From: Gammaproteobacteria bacterium
GTDB taxonomy: Bacteria > Pseudomonadota > Gammaproteobacteria > Steroidobacterales > Steroidobacteraceae
Length of the DNA stretch: 44,526 bases
Direction: 5' to 3'
Assembly (NCBI GenBank): GCA_025355645.1
Contig: JANXZG010000109.1
Location: 1 to 44,526, forward strand
The notes beneath the pieces are model-generated. The model saw only the letters and a list, made by a program, of their open reading frames with translations. It was not told the origin of the DNA and ran no database searches. Below, in pieces: positions 1 to 7,129 of the stretch; position 1 is the stretch's first letter; every line of letters starts with the position of its first letter. Both the position numbers and the translations under genes were made by a program.

Positions 1-225
1 ATTTTTCATGAAGGGATCCATTTTTAGCGCGACGATACCACTGTCATGCTGGCTGCGGGCTCGCTCCAGCGACGCAAATGCCAGATCGCGCTCGCCGCGA
101 ACAGCATGCAGCTCCGCAATATTGTATAGGTCGGTGCGTGAGTCCGGGGATTGATGGGCAGCAATCCATTTCTCGGCTTCCGCCGGACGTCCGACGATCT
201 GGTTTGCGAGCGCCTGCGCGTAAGC
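1..225 (-). pseudogene. TPR-repeat protein fragment, cut by the fold-back and window edge
   Basis: Reading the minus strand from 225 to 1 gives 75 uninterrupted codons that look like the end of a tetratricopeptide-repeat protein. They contain AYAQALANQ, a GRPAEAEKW helix, a TDLYNIAELHAVRGERD helix-turn, AFASLERARSQHD and VALKMDPFMKN. The pattern of a helical pair, then 'LERA', then 'DP' before a final LRSDPRF-type segment is common at the C-terminus of TPR proteins fused to regulators or cyclases. No start is identifiable: upstream (above 225) the frame runs into the inverted copy of the same gene. The final residues are expected beyond base 1, and the matching tail is seen on the other strand at 284-340. 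Function beyond a TPR scaffold is unknown. Confidence 0.6.
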
Positions 226-283
226 CCGTAGCCAGCATGACAGTGGTATCGTCGCGCTAAAAATGGATCCCTTCATGAAAAAT
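1..283. repeat. 53-bp perfect inverted repeat (arms 1-53 and 231-283)
   Basis: Bases 1-53 are the exact reverse complement of 231-283. The match continues with one mismatch to about base 61/223, then decays. Both arms encode the same piece of a tetratricopeptide-repeat protein, read on the minus strand in the left arm and on the plus strand in the right arm. The right arm continues into a normal C-terminus; the left arm runs off the window. This is the shape of a fold-back chimera at a contig end, or less likely a real inverted duplication. The existence of the repeat is certain; its cause is inference. Confidence 0.95.
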
Positions 284-340
284 CTGAGGACCGATCCGAG
301 ATTCAATGCGCTATTGCGAAGGTTGAAATTACCCGAATAG
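224..340 (+). pseudogene. C-terminal tail of the same TPR protein
   Basis: This plus-strand frame is open from 224 (a stop lies at 221-223) to TAG at 338-340. It repeats the ARSQHD...MDPFMKN stretch of the minus-strand fragment and continues LRTDPRFNALLRRLKLPE, a typical C-terminal segment of TPR proteins. It has no start codon in a sensible place, so it cannot be a gene by itself. It is best read as the true 3' end of a plus-strand TPR gene whose upstream part is present here only in inverted form. The next gene on the right is convergent. Confidence 0.6.
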
Positions 341-392
341 GGCTTCTTCGCGGTACGAGGTGCTAGAGGGTGTGACGGTAGACGATGAAGCC

Positions 393-839
393 TCATTTTT
401 CCGCGAGCCTGTCGTACAGCTTCATCGCCGCAGTGTTCGACTCATGCGTCTGCCAGTAGACCTGCGGCGAGCCCGCAGCCTTTGCCTGCTCGTAGACGGC
501 ATGGATGAGCGCGCGCCCCACCCCCTGGCCGCGCGCCGCCTCCGAGGTAAACAGGTCCTGGAGATAACATGACGGAGCAATCTGGATCGTGCTGCGGTGG
601 TACAGATAATGCGCGAGGCCGCATACACGTCCAGCGAGGCGTGCGACAAGTGCATGCATTGGCTCATACTCGTCGAAAAACCGCGCCCATGTCGCCGGCG
701 TAATCTCCGGCGCCAGGGCAGTCGTCCCAGCACGCTCATAAAAGGCGTTATACCCGTTCCAGAGCTCTTTCCACGCAGGGAAGTCCTCCCGCCGCGCCAC
801 GGTTATTTCAATGTGCTGTGGCGCGGTGCCGCTAACCAT
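393..839 (-). CDS. GNAT family N-acetyltransferase
   Basis: A 148-residue acyl-CoA N-acetyltransferase fold protein. The acetyl-CoA loop is the RGQGVG element (R-x-x-G-x-G) following the strand QDLFTSEAA. A C-terminal NTAAMKLYDRL segment matches the usual GNAT motif B (N-x-x-A-x-x-L-Y). The substrate cannot be told from sequence. I chose ATG at 837-839 because it lies 2 bases after the stop of the upstream arsR-like gene, fits the usual family length and starts just before the first strand (HIEITVARRED). A longer in-frame start at 911 would lie inside the regulator gene. The pair is probably co-transcribed and translationally coupled, so the acetyltransferase is likely under the regulator's control. 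Confidence 0.85.
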   Translation of the reverse strand: MVSGTAPQHIEITVARREDFPAWKELWNGYNAFYERAGTTALAPEITPATWARFFDEYEPMHALVARLAGRVCGLAHYLYHRSTIQIAPSCYLQDLFTSEAARGQGVGRALIHAVYEQAKAAGSPQVYWQTHESNTAAMKLYDRLAEK

Positions 840-841
840 GG

Positions 842-1144
842 CTACAATCCCGTGCCCACGAGCTTCTTCAACTGCCTGACGCCAGCTTCGCTTCTTTTGT
901 AGAACGTCCATTGCTTGATGCGCTTGGAGGTCACGAGCCCGGACTGGCAGAGGCTCTTCATGTGTTCGCTCAGCGTTGGCTGGCTTACGCGCAGCTTGCG
1001 GGCAATGAGCAGCCCGCAGACGCCATCCTTTACGAGATCGCCAGCCACCTGTGGCGGGAAATGGCGCCGCGGCGCCTTCAGCCAGGCGAGGATCTGCAGG
1101 CGCCGCGGATTGGCAAGGGCACGAAATATCAGTTCAGTTTTCAT
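842..1144 (-). CDS. ArsR/SmtB-type helix-turn-helix regulator
   Basis: A 100-residue winged-helix protein of the ArsR family. It starts with the typical dimer helix (FRALANPRRLQILAWL), has a recognition helix in VSQPTLSEHMKSLCQSGLV, and then a wing (SKRIKQWTFYKRSE). I do not see the paired-cysteine metal site (ELCVC type) of classical metal sensors. A Cys is present just before the HTH (DGVCGLL), but the family also has many non-metal members, so the signal is unknown. It is divergent from the cupin gene at 1205 and upstream of the GNAT gene. A palindrome in the gap between the divergent genes is the likely operator, so autorepression and control of the cupin gene are plausible. Confidence 0.88.
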   Translation of the reverse strand: MKTELIFRALANPRRLQILAWLKAPRRHFPPQVAGDLVKDGVCGLLIARKLRVSQPTLSEHMKSLCQSGLVTSKRIKQWTFYKRSEAGVRQLKKLVGTGL

Positions 1145-1145
1145 A

Positions 1146-1167
1146 TAGGCAATTAGCCATCTGCCTA
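1146..1167. promoter_or_regulatory. Candidate ArsR operator: TAGGCA-N10-TGCCTA
   Basis: A perfect 6+6 inverted repeat, TAGGCA (1146-1151) and TGCCTA (1162-1167), sits in the short gap between the arsR-like start (1144, minus) and the cupin start (1205, plus). ArsR-family repressors usually bind such imperfect palindromes over their own promoters. The position is right, but binding by this regulator is inference. Confidence 0.5.
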
Positions 1168-1204
1168 AGTATCATGGATGAACGTCATGTACCTGGAGAG
1201 TTCG

Positions 1205-1579
1205 ATGAGCACCGCCGGCTTTCCGTATGTTACCCGACTCAACACCCAGTTTGCGCCACTGGAGATTGTTGCAGAGGGCGCCATTGCCGGTGCCTGTACC
1301 GAGCGCTGGTTCAACCAGACGCTGTGCCAGGTCAACGATTCGGTCGTTCGGCTCGGGGTCGTGGAAGGCGAATACCACTGGCACAAGCACGAGGACGATG
1401 ACGAATTCTTCTATGTGATCGAAGGGCAGCTGTTCATTGACCTGGAGGATCGCATCATCGACCTTTTGCCCCGGCAGGGCGTGGTGATTCCCAGGGGCGT
1501 CATGCACCGCCCCCGGGCGCCTGAGCGAACAGTCATGCTGATGGTGGAGACGAAGGATATTGTCCCGACCGGCACTTAG
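1205..1579 (+). CDS. Small single-domain cupin protein
   Basis: A 124-residue cupin. Motif 1 reads G-x5-H-x-H-x4-E-x6-G (HWHKHEDDDEFFYVIEG) and supplies two His and one Glu metal ligands. Motif 2 is GVVIPRGVMHRP with the third His. Such small cupins bind a divalent metal and may be sugar isomerases, dioxygenases or simple binding proteins; the sequence does not decide. I prefer ATG at 1205, with GGAGAG 4 bases upstream, over in-frame ATGs at 1178 and 1187, which lack a ribosome site. It is divergent from the ArsR-type gene and may be its target. Confidence 0.85.
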   Translation: MSTAGFPYVTRLNTQFAPLEIVAEGAIAGACTERWFNQTLCQVNDSVVRLGVVEGEYHWHKHEDDDEFFYVIEGQLFIDLEDRIIDLLPRQGVVIPRGVMHRPRAPERTVMLMVETKDIVPTGT

Positions 1580-1640
1580 CTCGTGCCGGATGGGCTTAGG
1601 CGCGGGGAATCGTTAAACTAAGCCGCGCACTGCTTCGGCA

Positions 1641-1672
1641 TTGGCGCAGCTTCCCGCCGGCTGCGTTAATAT
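1641..1672 (+). promoter_or_regulatory. Possible promoter of the repeat-protein gene
   Basis: TTGGCG (1641-1646) and an AT-rich TTAATAT stretch (1666-1672) could be -35 and -10 elements with an 18-20 base spacer, upstream of a GGGAGA ribosome site at 1689-1694. The match is weak and spacing is not ideal. Confidence 0.3.
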
Positions 1673-1701
1673 CTTTGGTAAGTCCATAGGGAGAATTAGC
1701 C

Positions 1702-3264
1702 GTGCAAAGCACAAGCGTCCTGCGCAGACATGCGCAATTTATTGCCTGGTCCGTGCTGCTCTTGTCCTGCGCAGCAAACGGCTTCGCAGCGGATATCTAT
1801 AGCGCTGGTCAATTGACTATTCCCTCGCTCTCCATCGGCGGCGGGAACTATTCCGATGTCGTGGTGACGCCGGGAAGCATCCTGGGCATCGCCGGCGGCG
1901 CGCCCAATGGCGTCAGGGACAACTACAACCCCTTCGATACCCAGCTGACCATTCCCAACGTTGCGGTGGGAAGCCATACCTACGCCAACGTGCTGATTAC
2001 GGTGGGCAGGCTCGTCTCGATCGGCGGCGCGACCGGCGTGGATAGCTACAGCGGCGGCCAGCTGACCATCCCGTCCGTGCAGATTCAGGGCGGTGTGCAA
2101 TACACCAATGTGGTCATCAACGTCGGCACGATCGTCAACGCTGGTGGCGGGATGCCGGTGAATGTGCGCGATGTCTATGATCCCGCAACCCAACGGCTGA
2201 CCATCGCGGCGGTTTTGGTTGGCAGCAAGGTCTATACCAATGCGATCGTCGCTGTAGCTAAGGTGGACTCGGTTGGTGGCGTCGCCGCCACGCAGTTGAC
2301 TACGGAACATGCGCTCGCCCAGACGGGCCTAGCGATTGCGCTTGCCTCGACCGTCCTGCAAAGCCAATTGCAGATCCTCTCCGGATTGGGCATGGGATTG
2401 TCGACTTGCGAGACCTTGAATGGCGGTGGGAGCGTGATGTCCGGAGCGACGGCAACCGCGGTAACCGTCTACTATGACAATGCCTGCACTAAGCCGTATA
2501 TCGTCGCAAATGCGAACATGACCACAGGCACCGACGCTTCCGGCGGCATGCAGATCGTCATCGCCGAGACGGCGACCTATTATGGTCTCGCGGATGCGGT
2601 TATTGGAACGCTCACGCTTAACGAAACGCTGTCCCAGATCCTGGTGGGCGTTACCGAAAGCGCGGCTGTGGTACATGGGCTTGGCATCTTTACGCCTGCG
2701 AGCGGCGTCCAGACCCCGGTGCAGCTCGGCCTGTACTGCACGATCCCTGCCAACGTGCTGACTGAGTGCGCCGTGCTGCTGTGTGCGGGCGGCATCGCCC
2801 AGGACTTCCCGGCATTCGGCATGGCGATCGGCGCAGTTACCCCGCTCACGTTGATGGTCGAGTCTCTGGCATCCGACGGTCCTCTGACTTTTTCGGGCAC
2901 CTCATCGACTGTCAACAGCGGTCCCCTCGGGTCACTGATCCTGACCGCGCCGGGGCCCACGTCGATGGCCATCACCGGCGGCAGGACGTTCGCTTCTTAC
3001 GTAAGTACTGGCGGCGCTGCCGCGTTCGCACTTTTTCCACCCACGCCGACGAGTTGGACCTTGGCGGATCCTGCAAGTGGCCTGCAGGTGCAGATCACAG
3101 TCCTCAATAACACGACGCGCAATCTTTCCGTGGCCATCACGCAATCGTCATCTGGCACGACTCTGGCGACCGGTGCGGTTGATCAGTCAGGCACCGGTAC
3201 AATTACCTATTCGGATCAAAGTGTGGAGCAGGTCACCAGCTGGACGCTGGGAGGAAACTTGTAA
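1702..3264 (+). CDS. Secreted protein with four tandem ~42-residue QLTIP repeats, function unknown
   Basis: A 520-residue exported protein with a GTG start, supported by GGGAGA at 1689-1694. Residues 1-30 form a Sec signal peptide (RR, hydrophobic core AWSVLLLSC, cleavage near GFAA/D). Residues 31-193 hold four tandem repeats with consensus D-x-Y-x5-QLTIP-x-V-x-VG-x3-Y-x-NV-x3-VG-x5-GG (starting near 31, 73, 114 and 157). The fourth copy is diverged (QRLTIAAV). I have seen such motifs in uncharacterised proteobacterial exported proteins, but no function is established to my knowledge. Residues 200-520 are Gly/Ser/Thr/Ala-rich and beta-like, with four Cys that could pair. There is no membrane anchor or catalytic motif. 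It is convergent with lpoA, with only 20 bases between the stops. Confidence 0.8.
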   Translation: MQSTSVLRRHAQFIAWSVLLLSCAANGFAADIYSAGQLTIPSLSIGGGNYSDVVVTPGSILGIAGGAPNGVRDNYNPFDTQLTIPNVAVGSHTYANVLITVGRLVSIGGATGVDSYSGGQLTIPSVQIQGGVQYTNVVINVGTIVNAGGGMPVNVRDVYDPATQRLTIAAVLVGSKVYTNAIVAVAKVDSVGGVAATQLTTEHALAQTGLAIALASTVLQSQLQILSGLGMGLSTCETLNGGGSVMSGATATAVTVYYDNACTKPYIVANANMTTGTDASGGMQIVIAETATYYGLADAVIGTLTLNETLSQILVGVTESAAVVHGLGIFTPASGVQTPVQLGLYCTIPANVLTECAVLLCAGGIAQDFPAFGMAIGAVTPLTLMVESLASDGPLTFSGTSSTVNSGPLGSLILTAPGPTSMAITGGRTFASYVSTGGAAAFALFPPTPTSWTLADPASGLQVQITVLNNTTRNLSVAITQSSSGTTLATGAVDQSGTGTITYSDQSVEQVTSWTLGGNL

Positions 3265-3284
3265 CTGACGGCGGTCGCGCGGCA

Positions 3285-5084
3285 TCACATCGCCGCGGGC
3301 ACGCCGTTTTTTATCTGCACCCAGTTAAGGTCGCGACGGATCCGGTTATGCGCGTCAATGTGCAGCATACCGGTCATGCCATCGAGCTCCGTCGTCTGGC
3401 CAGAGGACTTGCCTGCGACCAAGGGCGCCAGCCTGTAGGCATCGAAGCCAAACGCGTACAAACGGTCGCGCCGCTGGGTGCGCGCCGGCCAGGCAGCATG
3501 AACAGCTTCGCGAAGCTGGAAAATCACCGGGTCGGCGGACACCATCCACGGCATGTCCGGAAACATCAGCCCGTCGATGTCGTGATTCGCGTCCTGCCGC
3601 GCCTCGAAACTGTCCGAGGTCGAATAGACCGGGATGTCGCCGGCATAATGGAATTTTAACTGCGACACGATCAGGCGCGCCGCGCTGGCATTGCCGGCGA
3701 TGAAGACGAAATCCACGTCGGTACGATGGGTCGAAGGTTCGCCCTTGACCGAATGCACCTGCAGGCTGCCACGGATGGTGTCCGAGAAATCGGCGCGCGT
3801 ACTCTCGTAGCGCTCCGTCTCACGGACACTGCCACCAAGTTGTGACAGCTCATCGGCAAACGCGCCCCCGATCCGGTTGCCAAGCTCCCCTTCGACCAGT
3901 ATGGCGATGCCCTTCAGATGACCATCAGCGGCGACGCGCCGCGCAACTATGCGCGCCTCGTCCTCCGGCAGCAGTGCGTACTGGTAGATATTGCGACCGA
4001 CCGTCGCCGACTCGCCAAGGAAATTGAGCGCGAGCATCGGAATGCGCCCGGCGGCGAGCGGTACCACCTCGGCGACGTCTTCCTTGGTGAGCGGGCCGAC
4101 GATTACGCCCGCGCCATCTTCAACCGCTTGGCTGTAGATGCTGGCCACGGGCTGGGCGGCTACGTCGTAGATGCGCAGATGCGGCCGCGCATTCACCTCC
4201 GTGGCGAAAAAAGCGGCGAGAAAGCCGTCGCGAACCGCGACGCCGAACGATTCGGAGCGCCCGGAGAGCGGCAGCAACAATGCGATCTGGTCCGGATAGG
4301 AAACCGGGGGGGTTGTCGCCGGCACCTTGGCCGCCGTCAATATGCTCTCGTTTGCCGGGTGTGCGGGATAACGCTTGCGCCAGGCCGCAAGTTCGTTCGC
4401 GGCATTGGCTGGGTTCCGTCCGAGGTCGGCAGCGACCGGCGCAAGTTCCAACCACCCAGCGATGATTCCGTCACTGCGCGGCGGCACTTTCAAGGAATTG
4501 CCGTGCTCGGCCGCTATGCGTAGCCAGTTGTACAGATCCTGGCGACTCGCGCGCAGACTCGCAGGATCCGCAAGGTAGCGCTCGCGCTCAACGAAGGACT
4601 TCACGCCCTCCGCAGGTCGACCCGACAGAAACGCCGCCTTGCCGCGGACCCACCAGTAGGGCGCGGCCTCGTCGGGTTGCGTCGGGACTGGAATCTGGTC
4701 GAGCTCGCGAATTGCCTGGGGGCCGTCTTTTTCCGCGACCGCCAGCTCGCCTGTCACCAGTGCGCGTAACACAGGCAGGCGTGCACGAACGTCGGGCGCA
4801 AGCGTTGCGAGGGCCTTGTGCGCATCGGCGAGATCGCCTGCTGCAATCCACTGGTCCGCGCTTTGCAGCTCGAAGAAATCATGGTCAGCTCCCGGCGCGC
4901 CAGCCATGTCCGCATATAGTCTGGCCGCCTCAGCATGCTTGCCGTCACGAATCAGCTTGGCGGCCTGTTCCTGATGATCGAGCGGGGGGTGCTCAGATTG
5001 CATCAGGCTGCAGCTGGCAACGACCGCAGCGGCAGATATCAGGGCGCAGAGCGCCAACCATGGACGTCGAGTGATCACTGCCAT
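3285..5084 (-). CDS. lpoA: Penicillin-binding protein activator LpoA-like lipoprotein (LppC/YraM family)
   Basis: A 599-residue outer-membrane lipoprotein. The N-terminus has a lipoprotein signal with lipobox VASC (Cys25). An N-terminal TPR-like helical region follows (HAEAARLYADMAG, DLADAHKALATLAP). The C-terminal half is a periplasmic-binding-protein fold (QIALLLPLSGRSESFGVAVRDG, IVGPLTKEDVAEV, PMLALNFL). In Enterobacteria LpoA crosses the periplasm to stimulate PBP1a. The E. coli protein is about 680 residues; this one is shorter. The gene is divergent from rsmI, the familiar yraM/yraL arrangement, with 33 bases between the starts. Confidence 0.88.
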   Translation of the reverse strand: MAVITRRPWLALCALISAAAVVASCSLMQSEHPPLDHQEQAAKLIRDGKHAEAARLYADMAGAPGADHDFFELQSADQWIAAGDLADAHKALATLAPDVRARLPVLRALVTGELAVAEKDGPQAIRELDQIPVPTQPDEAAPYWWVRGKAAFLSGRPAEGVKSFVERERYLADPASLRASRQDLYNWLRIAAEHGNSLKVPPRSDGIIAGWLELAPVAADLGRNPANAANELAAWRKRYPAHPANESILTAAKVPATTPPVSYPDQIALLLPLSGRSESFGVAVRDGFLAAFFATEVNARPHLRIYDVAAQPVASIYSQAVEDGAGVIVGPLTKEDVAEVVPLAAGRIPMLALNFLGESATVGRNIYQYALLPEDEARIVARRVAADGHLKGIAILVEGELGNRIGGAFADELSQLGGSVRETERYESTRADFSDTIRGSLQVHSVKGEPSTHRTDVDFVFIAGNASAARLIVSQLKFHYAGDIPVYSTSDSFEARQDANHDIDGLMFPDMPWMVSADPVIFQLREAVHAAWPARTQRRDRLYAFGFDAYRLAPLVAGKSSGQTTELDGMTGMLHIDAHNRIRRDLNWVQIKNGVPAAM

Positions 5085-5117
5085 ACCCTAAAGCCCTCAT
5101 TCAGGATGCTGATTATA

Positions 5118-5981
5118 ATGGCAAACACCGGTACCGGGCGGCTCTACGTCGTGGCGACTCCGATAGGCAATCTCGGAGACTTAAGTCCTCGGGCGCGTGA
5201 GATTCTGGGGGCGTGCACGCTGGTGGCGGCCGAGGACACCCGGCACACCGGTACCCTGTTACGGCATTTTTCGATTGCCACGGCATTGATATCGATGCAC
5301 GAGCACAACGAGCAGGACCGTGCGCAGGAACTCGTCGAGCGGATGCGCGCGGGCGCCACCGTTGCATTGGTCAGTGATGCCGGCACGCCTGCGATCAGCG
5401 ATCCGGGCTATACGCTGGTGTGCGCCGCGGTCGCTGCCGGTATCGAGGTGATTGCAGTGCCGGGTGCTTGTGCCGCGATCGCCGCGCTTTCGGTGGCCGC
5501 GCTGCCGACCGCAAAATTCTGCTTCGAAGGATTCCTGCCGGCACGCACTGCCGCGCGCCGCACCCGGCTACTAGAGCTCGCGCATGAAGAGCGCACGCTC
5601 GTTATTTATGAGTCTCCGCATCGCATCGGCGAAGCCCTGGAAGACTGCGCGGAAATTTTTGGCCCTGCACGAGAGTGTGTGATTGCGCGCGAGTTAACCA
5701 AGCTGCATGAAACTCTATATCGCGGCACGCTCGCAGAACTTTCTGTTCGAGCGCGACAGGAACCGGACTTCACGCGTGGCGAAATCGTGCTGTTGATCGC
5801 GGGCGAGAGCCCGACAGTTGACGAAGATACTGGCGCGGAACTGGATCGAGTGCTTAGGGTGCTACTCGAGCAATTGCCGTTAAAACAGGCCGCCGGCCTC
5901 GCGGCAAGACTTACCGGCGCGCGCGACAACGAAGCGTACAAGCGCGCGCTCCAGCTCAAAGGCGCGCCGCCCTCGCAATAA
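5118..5981 (+). CDS. rsmI: 16S rRNA (cytidine1402-2'-O)-methyltransferase RsmI
   Basis: A 287-residue tetrapyrrole-methylase-fold enzyme that 2'-O-methylates C1402 in the 16S decoding centre. RsmH (encoded 1.1 kb downstream) makes the N4 methyl on the same base. Diagnostic segments are VATPIGNLGDLSPRA at the N-terminus, AEDTRHTGTLLRHF, VSDAGTPAISDPG and YESPHRI. I chose ATG 5118 (AGGA at 5103-5106, family-typical length) over ATG 5106, which is in frame but has no ribosome site. It is divergent from lpoA and followed after 27 bases by the RNase P RNA. Confidence 0.93.
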   Translation: MANTGTGRLYVVATPIGNLGDLSPRAREILGACTLVAAEDTRHTGTLLRHFSIATALISMHEHNEQDRAQELVERMRAGATVALVSDAGTPAISDPGYTLVCAAVAAGIEVIAVPGACAAIAALSVAALPTAKFCFEGFLPARTAARRTRLLELAHEERTLVIYESPHRIGEALEDCAEIFGPARECVIARELTKLHETLYRGTLAELSVRARQEPDFTRGEIVLLIAGESPTVDEDTGAELDRVLRVLLEQLPLKQAAGLAARLTGARDNEAYKRALQLKGAPPSQ

Positions 5982-6008
5982 GCGGTGGTTCTGCGTATGG
6001 TGCTACGC

Positions 6009-6380
6009 CAAGAGTCGGCCAAGCAGTCGCTGTGCGCGCAAGTGCATGGAGGAAAGTCCGGGCTCCATCGGGCAAGGTGCCAGGTAACGCCTGGGGGGCG
6101 TGAGCCCACGGAAAGTGCAACAGAAAGATACCGCCTAAGCGCCGCGCAAGCGGTGCCGGTAAGGGTGAAATGGTGCGGTAAGAGCGCACCGCGCGGGTGG
6201 TAACACCCTCGGCATGGCAAACCCCACCTGGAGCAAGACCAAATAGGGAAGCGGACAGTCGCAAGGCTGTCACATGTGGCCCACATGGGCTTCCGGGTAG
6301 GTCGCTAGAGGTGCGTGGCGACACGCATCCCAGAGGAATGACTGCTCTTGACAGAACCCGGCTTAACGGCCGACTCCCTT
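6009..6380 (+). ncRNA. rnpB: RNase P RNA (bacterial type A)
   Basis: The catalytic RNA of RNase P, which matures tRNA 5' ends. Conserved blocks are in order: GGAGGAAAGTCCGGGCTCC (6047-6065), GGTGCCAGGTAACGCC (6076-6091), a GTGCAACAGAAAG block near 6116-6128, GGTAAGAGCGCACCGCGCG, GAGCAAGACCAAATAGGG (6232-6249), and the 3' ACAGAACCCGGCTTA (6351-6365). The ends are set by the P1 helix: GAGTCGGCC (6012-6020) pairs with GGCCGACTC (6368-6376). Exact 5' and 3' ends may be off by a few bases. Long minus-strand frames over this locus are spurious. I found no convincing Rho-independent terminator after it. Confidence 0.97.
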
Positions 6381-6563
6381 CTTACCATTTAGTTGCAAGT
6401 TCGCCGAGGATCGGCGACGATCGCGACATACCGATGCTGTGCGCCTGTTTAGCTAAAACCCCTAACAGATTGATTCAAAAGATGCTCTGGGATCAGCCAT
6501 CGAGCAGATATTGAAAATGTGACCTAAGTCACTGTCGGCACGGGTTTTTTTTAACTTAAGCCG

Positions 6564-6593
6564 TTGACAGTTTAACCACGCGATCCCTATAGT
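6564..6593 (+). promoter_or_regulatory. Sigma70-type promoter of the dcw operon (Pmra)
   Basis: A perfect -35, TTGACA (6564-6569), is followed by CTATAG (6587-6592, 17-base spacer) or TATAGT (6588-6593, 18-base spacer). Transcription would start near 6600, at the edge of the MraZ-box repeats and about 38 bases before mraZ. This is the strongest promoter-like match I saw in the window and sits where the main dcw promoter is expected. Confidence 0.8.
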
Positions 6594-6601
6594 GGTGCCA
6601 G

Positions 6602-6627
6602 GTGGGAAAAAGTGGGAGAAAATGGGT
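6602..6627 (+). promoter_or_regulatory. MraZ operator: three TGGG direct repeats, 10-bp period
   Basis: TGGGA at 6603-6607, TGGGA at 6613-6617 and TGGGT at 6623-6627 recur with exactly 10-base spacing, one helical turn, between the promoter and the mraZ start. E. coli MraZ is known to bind TGGGN repeats separated by 5 bases in its own promoter region and repress the operon. The match in motif, spacing and position is close, so autoregulation by the downstream gene is likely. Confidence 0.85.
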
Positions 6628-6637
6628 TTAACGACCC

Positions 6638-7099
6638 ATGTACGGGATGTTTCGCGGCGCAAACAAGCTGACCCTCGATGCCAAAGGCCGGATGGTGATG
6701 CCCACCCGGTATCGCGAGCGGCTGCAGGAGCGTTGCGGCGGCAAATTGGTAATCACGATCGACAAAGAACAGTGCCTGTTGATTTACCCCCTGCCGGACT
6801 GGGAGGAGACCGAGCGCAAGTTGATGCGCCTATCGAGCATGAACTCACACTCGCGGCGCCTGCAGCGATTGATGGTCGGCCATGCGACGGATATCGATCT
6901 GGACGCACATGGGCGCTTGTTGCTGCCACCGAACCTGCGCGAATTCGGCCTGCTAACGCGCGACGCGATGCTGATAGGCCAGGGCCTGCGCTTCGAATTA
7001 TGGGATGAAGCGCGATGGAATGAACGGCGTGACGAATGGCTGGGGGGCGAGGATTTCGCCACCGACTTGCCCGCCGAACTTGAATCGCTCTCGCTATAG
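6638..7099 (+). CDS. mraZ: Transcriptional regulator MraZ
   Basis: A 153-residue protein with two tandem SpoVT/AbrB-like MraZ repeats. Each carries the signature D-A-x-G-R followed by a short hydrophobic strand and a proline: DAKGRMVMP near residue 14 and DAHGRLLLP near residue 88. MraZ forms rings and represses its own operon. Three matching binding boxes lie directly upstream. The start is ATG 6638; an in-frame ATG at 6647 (MFRG...) matches the common N-terminus of the family and is a real alternative, as neither has a clear ribosome site. It is first gene of the dcw operon, 30 bases before rsmH. Confidence 0.95.
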   Translation: MYGMFRGANKLTLDAKGRMVMPTRYRERLQERCGGKLVITIDKEQCLLIYPLPDWEETERKLMRLSSMNSHSRRLQRLMVGHATDIDLDAHGRLLLPPNLREFGLLTRDAMLIGQGLRFELWDEARWNERRDEWLGGEDFATDLPAELESLSL

Positions 7100-7129
7100 C
7101 GGATCACGGAGATCCCGGAGCTCGGTGGT

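Noticed and set aside
1595..1628. CTTAG-GCGCGG and CTAAG-CCGCGC as a terminator after the cupin gene
   Set aside because: The segments are complementary, but in the wrong order to form one continuous stem, and no T run follows.
5606..6324. Long minus-strand open frames across the end of rsmI and the RNase P RNA
   Set aside because: They are antisense to a clear protein gene and to a structured RNA, with Arg/Ser/Pro/Ala-rich translations typical of shadow frames in GC-rich DNA.
6401..6417. Hairpin TCGCCGA-GGA-TCGGCGA after rnpB as a terminator
   Set aside because: The stem is short and no T run follows. The T run at 6545-6552 is too far away and follows only a weak GTGAC/GTCAC stem.
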